Of a stretch of 8,740 nucleotides of DNA, positions 1 to 6,980 are shown piece by piece. Within the stretch, counting starts at the first letter, position 1; every line of letters starts with the position of its first letter. The notes beneath the pieces were generated by a model that searched no databases, had not been told where the DNA came from, and saw only the letters and a program-made list of their open reading frames with translations. The position numbers and the translations under genes were made by a program. Origin of the DNA: an uncultured Bacteroides sp. (GTDB lineage Bacteria; Bacteroidota; Bacteroidia; Bacteroidales; Bacteroidaceae); contig USQO01000083.1 of the NCBI GenBank assembly GCA_900556845.1, positions 1 to 8,740 of the forward strand, in the 5' to 3' direction.

Positions 1-41
1 GAGCCTTATCGTCGGCAGCGTCAGATGTGTATAAGAGACAG
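1..41 (+). other. Illumina Nextera adapter and index (contamination, not genome)
   Basis: Bases 23-41 are the 19-bp Tn5 mosaic end used in tagmentation libraries, and bases 9-22 are the Nextera read-1 overhang that always precedes it. From memory, bases 1-8 (GAGCCTTA) equal the Nextera XT i5 index S521. The order index, overhang, mosaic end is that of a library molecule, so genomic sequence starts at base 42. The window start is therefore a contig end with an untrimmed adapter. Confidence 0.97.
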
Positions 42-261
42 ATATAAATTACAGTACAAATTCTCAAACTAAGAATCGTTTATATATACGATAGGAAAAC
101 AACTCTCTCTTCCGCCCGAAGGCTGGCTGGCAAAAAAAAGTAAATACCTTGTCATACATCAAATTTAGTTGTTAATATATTTGCAAAATTACCCGGAACA
201 ACTCGGATAAAATATCAGAAAATGACCTGATATTATAAAATTTAAAGCAAAATACATATTA
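42..261. other. Non-coding region downstream of the hybrid sensor gene
   Basis: This AT-rich stretch has no convincing reading frame. It holds a short hairpin just after the sensor gene (211-234) and two overlapping, oppositely directed TAnnTTTG motifs (176-191). A small GC-rich patch around 110-130 is followed on the plus strand by eight A residues; in neither direction does it have the hairpin-then-T layout of a terminator. The neighbouring gene on the left is missing because the contig ends here. Confidence 0.6.
211..234 (-). terminator. Candidate terminator hairpin of the hybrid sensor gene
   Basis: Arms AATATCAG (211-218) and CTGATATT (227-234) pair perfectly over 8 bp around an 8-base loop, 28 bases past the stop codon of the minus-strand gene. 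The stem is AT-rich, and only a short, broken T run follows on the minus strand. It could be a weak intrinsic terminator or simply an mRNA 3'-end stem. Confidence 0.35.
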
Positions 262-3200
262 CTAGTGCGATATGAAATCTTTAGGCAGTACTCCGAACTG
301 TTTTTTAAAACAGCTTGAAAAATAGGAGGGGGTACTGAACCCTACCATGTAAGAGACTTCCACCACTCCATAGGTTCCTTCTTTCAGTATGGAAGCTGCC
401 TGCTTCAAACGGAAAAGGCGGAGATATTCGTTCGGACTCATATTTAGGATTCCTTTCAATTTCCGGTAAAAGTTGGAACGTCCCATATTCATTGCATCCG
501 CTATATCATCAATTTGCAGGTCCGTATTATCAAGATGGCGTAATACATACTCATTTAACTTGCTAATAAACATCTCATCGGCCTTTGTCTGCGCCATTGC
601 ATCTGCTTTGATAAAAGGAAATTCAATAAAGTGACGGCGTAATCTTTCCCGATTACTCAACAGATTTGCTACATTGGCACGAAGATACTCCATAGAAAAC
701 GGCTTTTCAATATACGCATCCGCCCCTTCTTCAAGTCCTTCGATTCTTGATTCCAGATTAGTTTTAGCTGTCAATAATATTACAGGAATATGACTATAGT
801 CCAGATTTTGTTTCAGATGCTTGCATAATTCAACCCCGTCCATCAGAGGCATCATAATGTCACTTATTATCAGATCCACAGATTTCTGTTCAAGAACGTC
901 CAACGCCTCGACCCCATTTTCCGCAATCAGTACATGATACAATGAAGACAATTGCCTGAACACAAAAGCAAGCATATCCTTATTATCTTCTACAACCAAT
1001 ATGGAAGCAACCTCTCTTTTATCTTTATCAGAAACTTCACGATCTTCATCATCATACCCAGGTTTCTTATGTTGTTCTTCCGAATCATCCGGAAGTGTCT
1101 GGTGTAATATTGGAATGGAAAGAATGAAACGGTTACAATCTAGCTCCCGGTCCATCACCAGCATACCTTGATGCAACTCTGCCAAGTAACGAGCCATAGC
1201 TAATCCGATGCCTGTGCCCGAGACAATATCTTTCCCGTCCCGGTATTGGACAAAGGCTTTAAAAATATTTTCACGCATTTCGATAGGGACTATATTCCCA
1301 TCATTACTCATAGAGATAGTGAACACCTCATTCTTCTCATCAACAGACAAATGGAGATAAACGTATGTCCGGGCATATTTCAATGCATTAGCAAACAGAT
1401 TACTGAGAATTTTGGTCAAAGCCTCTTTGTCAACAGAAGCCAACAATTCTTCCTCTGGAACTTCTACTTCAAGTTTAATTCCCCTTTGCTTTGCCAAAGT
1501 GGTGAAATACTTATAAACAGAGTGGACGATAGTACCGATATTATATTCTTTCGGATTCAATTTAAAACCTTTATTTTCCGCTTTACGGAAATCAAGTAAT
1601 TGGTTTATCAGGTTCAGTAACCTCTCCACGTTCTGATCCATAATTTCCAATTCCATCCTTACATTTTCGGAGAGTTCCCTATCAGCAAGTACATTCTCCA
1701 ATGGGCACTTTATCAGTGTTAAAGGAGTACGGATTTCGTGTGCCACATTTGTAAAGAAATCTATCTTAGTGGTGTAGAGTTCCTGCTCCTTTTCCTGTTC
1801 GAACTTCTCCATCTCTTTACGCTGCTTTTCAATAGTACGCTTCCTTAAATAAAAGAAGAGGGCGAAAAATGTACCGAGTATCAATAGGATATAAATCAGG
1901 TATGCCCATACGGATAAATAAAACGGGGGCAATATCCTGATCCCCAATGTGCGTACATCTGGATTCCATACACCATCACTATTCGCACCTTTCACGCGTA
2001 ACATGTATGTCCCATAAGGTAAATTGGAATACGTAATAGGGCCCTTACCCGCTGTATGCCATTCGGAATCATACCCTTCCAGTCTATATAGCAGTGTATT
2101 CATGCTCGGTGACTGATAACTTATCGCAGCTATCCTGAAGGAGAACGAATTCTGATTTGACTGAAGTTCGATATGGTTTGACAAAGTGATACTTTGTTTC
2201 AATGGAGAGCCTTTTTCTCCGACTACCACCTTTTTATTAAAGAGCATAAAATCGGTAATCAAAACAGAGGGTAAAAAATCATTATCAATAAAGGAGGAGG
2301 GGGCAAAGGAGATGAAACCGTTAATACAGCCAAAATAAATCCGTCCATTCTTATCCTTATAGCTGGACTGGTAATTAAACTGGTTACTCAGCAACCCATT
2401 AGCAACTGTATACACTTTAAAACTGGAATTCTTCGGGTTAAAATGCACCAGCCCTTTATTGGTTGAAACCCAGAACAATCCCTTTTCATCTTCTTCAATC
2501 CGATAAATGACGTTGCTTGGCAGACCGATACCGTCATAACGGACAAAGGTGTTGGCGGAAGGCACAAAGCGGCAGAAGCCACCTCCTTGTGTGGTAAACC
2601 ATAGCTGATTTTGACTGTCTTCAAAAATACTCAGCACCTTATTGGATGGAAGGGTGGACGAGTCTGCTTCCTCATGTACGAAATGTTCCCAACCACCTGT
2701 ACGGACATTCTTTTTATAGACGCCATCGGCATAAGTTGCCAGCCATAAATTCCCCTGCTTATCCTCCTTTATATAATAAACAAACGTCCACCCAAGTTCG
2801 GGGACGCGTTTAAAACGTTCCGTATCTGGGTTGTACCGAAACAATCCTATTGTTGTTCCAAGATACAGATCGCCCGCAGTTATCCGGCAGATAGAAAAGA
2901 TATCACTTGCAATATTATCATAGTGCTTTACAGCGTATGTCCTCAAATCAATACGCTTCAATCCTTTTGCAAAATTCCCAACCCACAGATAATCTCCGTC
3001 CAAATACAATCCGTGAACATTATGATAAATATCCGGATGAATGAACGGTTCGATTTTTCCAGTACTAGGATAATAATGGAAAAGCCCCTTATCTTCTGTA
3101 CCTATCCAGAGTGTGCCGTCATGGGCGGCACAAAACTCCCGCACCCTTTTTCCCATTTTGTTTGATTCTTTCTGGGGATAGACTTTATCAAAGTAGGTAT

Positions 3201-4251
3201 ATTGCCGGGGGTAATAATTCACACCCCCAAAATAAGTCCCTATCCACATTCCGCCTTCACGGTCTTTGAGAATCGAATAGATGGCATTGTCAGAGATTGA
3301 ATAGGGATCACCGTTGACGTTCTGCAAGTGGATGATTTTTGCCGTGTGCAGATTATAGATATAAAGTCCCGATTCGGTTCCTATCCATAATTCGTCATCT
3401 GAATAAAATGCAAGTTCCCTGATATAAATATCACCTCCCAATTCATCCTTGGAAAGAAGGGTACGGATAGTCTTATTAGTTAGGTTCACTTCTTTCAGTC
3501 CGAATACAGTTCCCACATACATGCAATTATAGGGTCCGGGGAGCAATTTATAGATGTATTCATCTCTGAAAGACACTTTTGAATCTTCTGGAAAAATCGG
3601 AGTTAAAGTTTTAAGCTTGTCTTTTGAATAATACAGATTTCCATCACGTATGTCCAACCAGCAGACATCGTCCGAATCAAAATAGAGTTGGCCGGAAGTT
3701 TTAAGGTTCAGAGTACCGGACCCGTCCGACTGATAATTAACCAACTGGCTATCCTGGGGATTGTAATAGAAGATTCCCCGCGTCTGAGTTACAACCCAGA
3801 TACCTCCTTTCTGGTCCCCAGTTATCAGATTGACCGTACAGTCTATATCTATGTTTGAATTACTTATCAGAGTAAAATGCCTGACCTTTTCCATTTGTGG
3901 GCAATAGACATATAGGCCTACGTCTGTCCCAATCCATATTTGCCCAAGATTGTCTTCATACAAAGAAGTGATGAAATTATTGCCCAAGGTTCCGGATTCT
4001 TTCATGAAAGTCCGAAAAGAGATACCATCATACCGGTCAAGACCATCCTTCGTCCCAAACCACATAAATCCTTGTTTATCCTGAAGGATGGCATGGACCG
4101 TATTCTGGGATAATCCATTATTGATATCAAGTGAACGGAATGCATATTGTCCTTCATTCAGAACGGCAAGGGAATAAAGAGGCATCAAAGAAAGAAGTAT
4201 TAATATAACTAAAATACGTAGTCTCTGCATTGTCTTAATTGTTAGTTTCAT
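262..4251 (-). CDS. Hybrid two-component system sensor-regulator (HTCS)
   Basis: This 1329-residue protein joins sensor kinase and transcription factor in one chain and sits in the inner membrane. In order: signal/anchor helix (about 10-29); fourteen Reg_prop beta-propeller blades (about 40-690), seen as repeated W-I/F-G-T and G-L-Y-x-Y-N-P motifs and enough for two seven-bladed propellers; Y_Y_Y domain (about 700-770); membrane helix (about 779-803); HisKA with phospho-acceptor His838 in HEIRTPL; HATPase_c with an N box near 940 and GTGIGLA near 1010; receiver (about 1082-1195) with Glu1088/Asp1089, phospho-acceptor Asp1131, Thr1161 and Lys1183; AraC helix-turn-helix (about 1227-1329). All key residues are present, so it should be active. 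Family members bind oligosaccharides in the periplasm and switch on polysaccharide utilization genes; the ligand cannot be read from sequence. The ATG at 4251 is used; Met8 (4228-4230) is a possible alternative that keeps the signal helix. Confidence 0.96.
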   Translation of the reverse strand: MKLTIKTMQRLRILVILILLSLMPLYSLAVLNEGQYAFRSLDINNGLSQNTVHAILQDKQGFMWFGTKDGLDRYDGISFRTFMKESGTLGNNFITSLYEDNLGQIWIGTDVGLYVYCPQMEKVRHFTLISNSNIDIDCTVNLITGDQKGGIWVVTQTRGIFYYNPQDSQLVNYQSDGSGTLNLKTSGQLYFDSDDVCWLDIRDGNLYYSKDKLKTLTPIFPEDSKVSFRDEYIYKLLPGPYNCMYVGTVFGLKEVNLTNKTIRTLLSKDELGGDIYIRELAFYSDDELWIGTESGLYIYNLHTAKIIHLQNVNGDPYSISDNAIYSILKDREGGMWIGTYFGGVNYYPRQYTYFDKVYPQKESNKMGKRVREFCAAHDGTLWIGTEDKGLFHYYPSTGKIEPFIHPDIYHNVHGLYLDGDYLWVGNFAKGLKRIDLRTYAVKHYDNIASDIFSICRITAGDLYLGTTIGLFRYNPDTERFKRVPELGWTFVYYIKEDKQGNLWLATYADGVYKKNVRTGGWEHFVHEEADSSTLPSNKVLSIFEDSQNQLWFTTQGGGFCRFVPSANTFVRYDGIGLPSNVIYRIEEDEKGLFWVSTNKGLVHFNPKNSSFKVYTVANGLLSNQFNYQSSYKDKNGRIYFGCINGFISFAPSSFIDNDFLPSVLITDFMLFNKKVVVGEKGSPLKQSITLSNHIELQSNQNSFSFRIAAISYQSPSMNTLLYRLEGYDSEWHTAGKGPITYSNLPYGTYMLRVKGANSDGVWNPDVRTLGIRILPPFYLSVWAYLIYILLILGTFFALFFYLRKRTIEKQRKEMEKFEQEKEQELYTTKIDFFTNVAHEIRTPLTLIKCPLENVLADRELSENVRMELEIMDQNVERLLNLINQLLDFRKAENKGFKLNPKEYNIGTIVHSVYKYFTTLAKQRGIKLEVEVPEEELLASVDKEALTKILSNLFANALKYARTYVYLHLSVDEKNEVFTISMSNDGNIVPIEMRENIFKAFVQYRDGKDIVSGTGIGLAMARYLAELHQGMLVMDRELDCNRFILSIPILHQTLPDDSEEQHKKPGYDDEDREVSDKDKREVASILVVEDNKDMLAFVFRQLSSLYHVLIAENGVEALDVLEQKSVDLIISDIMMPLMDGVELCKHLKQNLDYSHIPVILLTAKTNLESRIEGLEEGADAYIEKPFSMEYLRANVANLLSNRERLRRHFIEFPFIKADAMAQTKADEMFISKLNEYVLRHLDNTDLQIDDIADAMNMGRSNFYRKLKGILNMSPNEYLRLFRLKQAASILKEGTYGVVEVSYMVGFSTPSYFSSCFKKQFGVLPKDFISH

Positions 4252-4265
4252 TAATTAACATACAA

Positions 4266-4285
4266 CAGGATATAAGAATATCCTG
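4266..4285. promoter_or_regulatory. Perfect 8-bp inverted repeat between the two left genes
   Basis: CAGGATAT (4266-4273) and ATATCCTG (4278-4285) form a perfect palindrome with a 4-base spacer. It lies 17 bp past the toroid gene stop and 14 bp before the sensor gene start. No TAnnTTTG promoter is visible in this 51-bp gap, so the sensor gene may be co-transcribed with the gene before it. The site could be a regulator-binding palindrome or an mRNA stem that partly separates expression of the two genes. No T run follows, so it is a poor terminator. Confidence 0.4.
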
Positions 4286-4302
4286 AAAAGTGGATATCAG
4301 AG

Positions 4303-6351
4303 CTATTTCAACAGTATATTCTCAGTACGTCCCGGTGTCAGCAATTCCCAAAGGGATGCTACCGTCCAACCGGGAGCAAACATGTCATTATAATATCCTT
4401 TTCCATTCCTTCCATAATCCCAGTTGGTGTGCTGGATCACTTCCGGATAATAACCAACTTTTATCACTCCACACATATGTCCTTTATAAGGAAGTAACTG
4501 GCACATGGAAGTAGAAATGACTTCAGCAAAATCAGAGAAACGAGGTTCATTATACTCTTTGGAAAGCCAACGGAGCACATCGGCAAATTCAAAAATAAAT
4601 ACATCAATATGATTATTCTCCACCGAGACATTTCCCCAGCCGCGAGTTTTCAGACCGATATCACCCAACATCTGCCCGGGAGCAAACGGAACGTCCCAGA
4701 CGTAATACCAGGACAAGGCAAAATAAGCCGCTTTTCGTGTCAGAGAGGCATAGTGGTTATGTTCCGTACCATTTGTTATCAATGATAAATAGTAAGTTGC
4801 CGTAGCGGTATAGAGGGAAGCTTCCTTATCCTCACAGTTTGCATCCAGCGTAGAGGAGAAATAGTCAGCCTTTGATATAAGCTCTTTTTCCAGATATTCC
4901 GCAGTACGCCGGGCAGCGGACAGATAGCGTTTGTCCTTAAAATATTTATATCCCATAACCAGAGGTAATGTAGCGGATGGAGTACTTCCTCCACTTCCGT
5001 CAACAACTGTAAAGTCATCATGGAATTTACGTGGAAAACTTCCATCTGGATTTTGCAGTTGCAAGAACATATCGAGCATTTTCTTTAAGCGTTGTTCCCA
5101 ATCAGGATGGTGACGTTTATACTTCTGTTCATAATTCAGATAATGAAACATGGCATAAATTCCTTCCGACTGACGACGTATGCTATGCACTGGGCGTTCT
5201 TCTTTCACATCACTATCATTTTCCAGATTTACCCATTCACGCAAATAACCGGTTTCCGTAAAGCCATTTTCTAAGTAACTATCAAATATCTTTTTACTGC
5301 TAGCTGCAAGGTCATCACGTCCATTCTCATTGCCAAACTCCCATGCATTGAAAGCGTTTAGAAGTACGCGACCGACAAAACCTATCTCTGCTACATTCAT
5401 GTTGGCACAGGCTGCCACTTTCATTTCAGGGCTGGAGTAATAGGCAAGAGCTTTGTCCCCAACAAAACTTTCCACAAAATAATTGCTCAGCACTCCTTTT
5501 ATCTCTTCTGGAGAAAAAGGTATTTTCACAGGTTGGGGACGGTATGTATCATAACAATATTCCCAAGTATGGCAAATAAAATCTGAGTAGTCTGTAGCCT
5601 GCCCCTCGATAAATTCCCAGGTCAGGAGTACTGTTTCTCCTTTTTTTAGATATTGGAAAGATGTAACCTCCGGAGCCAGCGTCAACTTACGAATATAGGT
5701 TTTAGGAGCTTCTCGGTAAGGAAATCCAAAAGATAGTGTTGATGTTCCGTCATGGCTCTCAAAGCCGGTGAACCCTAGGGACGTTTTGCCCGAGAGGATG
5801 ATTTCGCCTGTTTGGTGGGTAGCAAGGGCATCCCATTGAAAATCGTCCTTGCGTGCCACAGTCATATAACGTCCATCTTTCTGATTGAAGATACCGGTAA
5901 GGGGTGAGCTCAGACGATCCTCACGTACCAGCCAACTCTCTGATATATGAAATGAAGGAGCACCTTTAGGAGAACGTAAATTGCGACTATACCAGAATCC
6001 TGGTAGATAAAACATACAGTCATTATGTCGGAAGCCTGTTTTCAACTGTTGTTGATAATTAAAGTACACGTCTTCCAATGCCGTAATACTTACTACCATT
6101 ACACATTTAACATTGTCACGTTCTATTCTCTCTGTAATGATTAATGGTATTTTTTCTTCAGACTCTAACAGATAGATTCCCTTATCATCAACGGCTCCTT
6201 GAAAAGCAAGGGAATAGTTTCGTGATTGATTACCGGGAACCTTCAAGGAGACTTGTGCAGATATTCTTTTATATATATCATTAACAGTCCTAGCATCAAT
6301 AGTAATAGTACAGATCATCAGGCAACAAAGCATACATCTTAATTTTGTCAT
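4303..6351 (-). CDS. Probable exported alpha/alpha-toroid carbohydrate-active protein, family unassigned
   Basis: The protein has 682 residues. The N-terminus has basic residues, a Cys-rich hydrophobic stretch (about 6-18) and a possible signal peptidase I site after about residue 20 (IDA); no good lipobox is visible. Residues about 25-245 are rich in beta-strand pattern. Residues about 265-675 are helical with Gly- and aromatic-rich turns, such as QNPDGSFP (about 430), DGSGGSTPSATLP (from Asp451) and a Trp/Tyr/Asn-rich end (about 641-664). This resembles the (alpha/alpha)6 toroids of unsaturated glucuronyl hydrolases and related glycosidases or lyases, but I cannot assign a CAZy family or catalytic residues. 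It lies 51 bp upstream of the HTCS gene on the same strand, which supports a role in a polysaccharide utilization locus. Function is inferred from fold impression and context; an uncharacterised non-enzymatic toroid is possible. It ends with TAG just before the palindrome. Confidence 0.75.
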   Translation of the reverse strand: MTKLRCMLCCLMICTITIDARTVNDIYKRISAQVSLKVPGNQSRNYSLAFQGAVDDKGIYLLESEEKIPLIITERIERDNVKCVMVVSITALEDVYFNYQQQLKTGFRHNDCMFYLPGFWYSRNLRSPKGAPSFHISESWLVREDRLSSPLTGIFNQKDGRYMTVARKDDFQWDALATHQTGEIILSGKTSLGFTGFESHDGTSTLSFGFPYREAPKTYIRKLTLAPEVTSFQYLKKGETVLLTWEFIEGQATDYSDFICHTWEYCYDTYRPQPVKIPFSPEEIKGVLSNYFVESFVGDKALAYYSSPEMKVAACANMNVAEIGFVGRVLLNAFNAWEFGNENGRDDLAASSKKIFDSYLENGFTETGYLREWVNLENDSDVKEERPVHSIRRQSEGIYAMFHYLNYEQKYKRHHPDWEQRLKKMLDMFLQLQNPDGSFPRKFHDDFTVVDGSGGSTPSATLPLVMGYKYFKDKRYLSAARRTAEYLEKELISKADYFSSTLDANCEDKEASLYTATATYYLSLITNGTEHNHYASLTRKAAYFALSWYYVWDVPFAPGQMLGDIGLKTRGWGNVSVENNHIDVFIFEFADVLRWLSKEYNEPRFSDFAEVISTSMCQLLPYKGHMCGVIKVGYYPEVIQHTNWDYGRNGKGYYNDMFAPGWTVASLWELLTPGRTENILLK

Positions 6352-6397
6352 ATAAATCAGATAATTTAGTTTATTAATATTCTTTTAATTTGCGTTC

Positions 6398-6423
6398 CAA
6401 AATTAGGATATTACGTATACAAA
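6398..6423 (-). promoter_or_regulatory. Weak promoter candidate close to the toroid gene
   Basis: On the minus strand TAATTTTG (6398-6405) matches the Bacteroides -7 consensus TAnnTTTG and would give a leader of about 40 bases. The only TTTG upstream (6420-6423) is 14 bases away, against about 20 expected, so the -33 element does not fit well. Confidence 0.25.
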
Positions 6424-6562
6424 GAATGTGATTTTTTGAGCAATTATTATAAGATTTCAGTAGAATTCATAAGAAACAGCCCATTAAGTATTTATTTTTT
6501 AATCCTCTATTAAGATCCCATTACAATATACACTTATATTTTTATTGGGATATTTAATACTA

Positions 6563-6593
6563 CAAATGTAAATGTGTCAGAATGCGGGCACAA
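6563..6593 (-). promoter_or_regulatory. Bacteroides-type promoter candidate for the toroid gene
   Basis: On the minus strand TTG (6591-6593) is followed after exactly 20 bases by TACATTTG (6563-6570). This fits the established -33 TTG / -7 TAnnTTTG layout of Bacteroides sigma-ABfr promoters. Transcription would start near 6557 and leave a leader of about 205 bases before the ATG at 6351. The -33 part lies inside the transposase relic and the -7 part lies outside it. The leader (6352-6556) is very AT-rich and shows no reading frame. Assignment rests on motif and spacing only. Confidence 0.4.
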
Positions 6594-6868
6594 CCTCAGG
6601 TCCCTAGCCTTTGTATTGACGAGACTTCTTTAAGCTGCGGAGAATTATATACTGTTGTCACTAATCGTGCGGGACGTGGTGGCAGAGGTACACTTGTGAC
6701 CATGATACGTGGCACGAAGTCTGAAGACGTCATAAAGGTGCTTGAAATGATTCATGTCTCCAAGCGCAAGACAGCCAAAGAGGTCACTTTAGATCTTTTG
6801 CCGACCATGATGCGGATCGTCTGAACGGCTTTTCCCAATGCCACTATGACAGGTTATCGGTTTCATGT
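6576..6868 (+). pseudogene. Relic of an ISL3/ISAon1-like IS transposase
   Basis: Only a central piece of the catalytic domain remains. The frame from 6582 reads CIDETSLSCGELYT, then TNRAGRGGRGT, GTKSEDVIKVLEMI and EVTLDL, a pattern I recognise from DDE transposases of the ISL3/ISAon1 type common in Bacteroidota. The Asp of CIDE would be the first catalytic acid. Frame is stopped by TGA at 6822-6824, but homology continues in the same frame (AFPNATM, then RFHV) to 6868. At the second catalytic site the expected VTDRFHV reads TGYRFHV, so that Asp is lost. The N-terminal third and everything after FHV are missing. The break coincides with the first base of the 21-bp direct repeat. It is non-functional; family assignment is from memory of the motifs. 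Confidence 0.8.
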
Positions 6869-6888
6869 ACCTTAATTCCGCAATACTA
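6868..6888. repeat. 21-bp direct repeat, copy 1
   Basis: This sequence, core CTTAATTCCGCAA, recurs at 8120-8140 in the same orientation with one difference in 21 bases (T at 6884, C at 8136). The two copies bracket the membrane AraC regulator gene. The transposase relic stops at the first base of this copy, which marks it as a junction between DNA segments. Confidence 0.85.
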
Positions 6889-6910
6889 TTGTAAATTAAA
6901 TCTTTTAAGT

Positions 6911-6944
6911 AGAGGTTGTGTCAAAACGCTGACACACCTCTTTT
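6911..6944. terminator. Strong hairpin, candidate terminator or old IS end
   Basis: AGAGGTTGTGTCA (6911-6923) pairs with TGACACACCTCT (6930-6941) around a 6-base loop, with one bulged T. On the plus strand it is followed by TTT, as in an intrinsic terminator. It also lies 37 bases past the stop of the minus-strand regulator gene, where it could act as a 3'-end stem. The arm GGTTGTGTCAAAA resembles, by recollection, IS terminal repeats in Bacteroidota, so an insertion-sequence scar is an alternative. Confidence 0.5.
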
Positions 6945-6980
6945 AAATGCTATTTAATGCGAAATTACAAAAATACGCAT

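Noticed and set aside
110..140. GC-rich patch followed by eight A residues as a terminator
   Set aside because: On the plus strand the run is A instead of T, and on the minus strand the T run precedes the possible stem, so neither direction fits.
6515..6551. ATCCCA/TGGGAT inverted repeat in the AT-rich leader
   Set aside because: Only 6 bp with a 25-base loop in a low-complexity region; chance is sufficient.
6582..6824. Open frame of 80 codons as an intact small gene
   Set aside because: Its protein is an internal piece of a transposase and similarity continues after the TGA in the same frame, so it is a relic and not a short gene.
6951..6980. AATGCG/CGCATT inverted repeat next to the regulator stop codon
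   Set aside because: Six-base arms with a 14-base AT-rich loop and no T run; too weak to call a terminator beside the better hairpin at 6911-6944.
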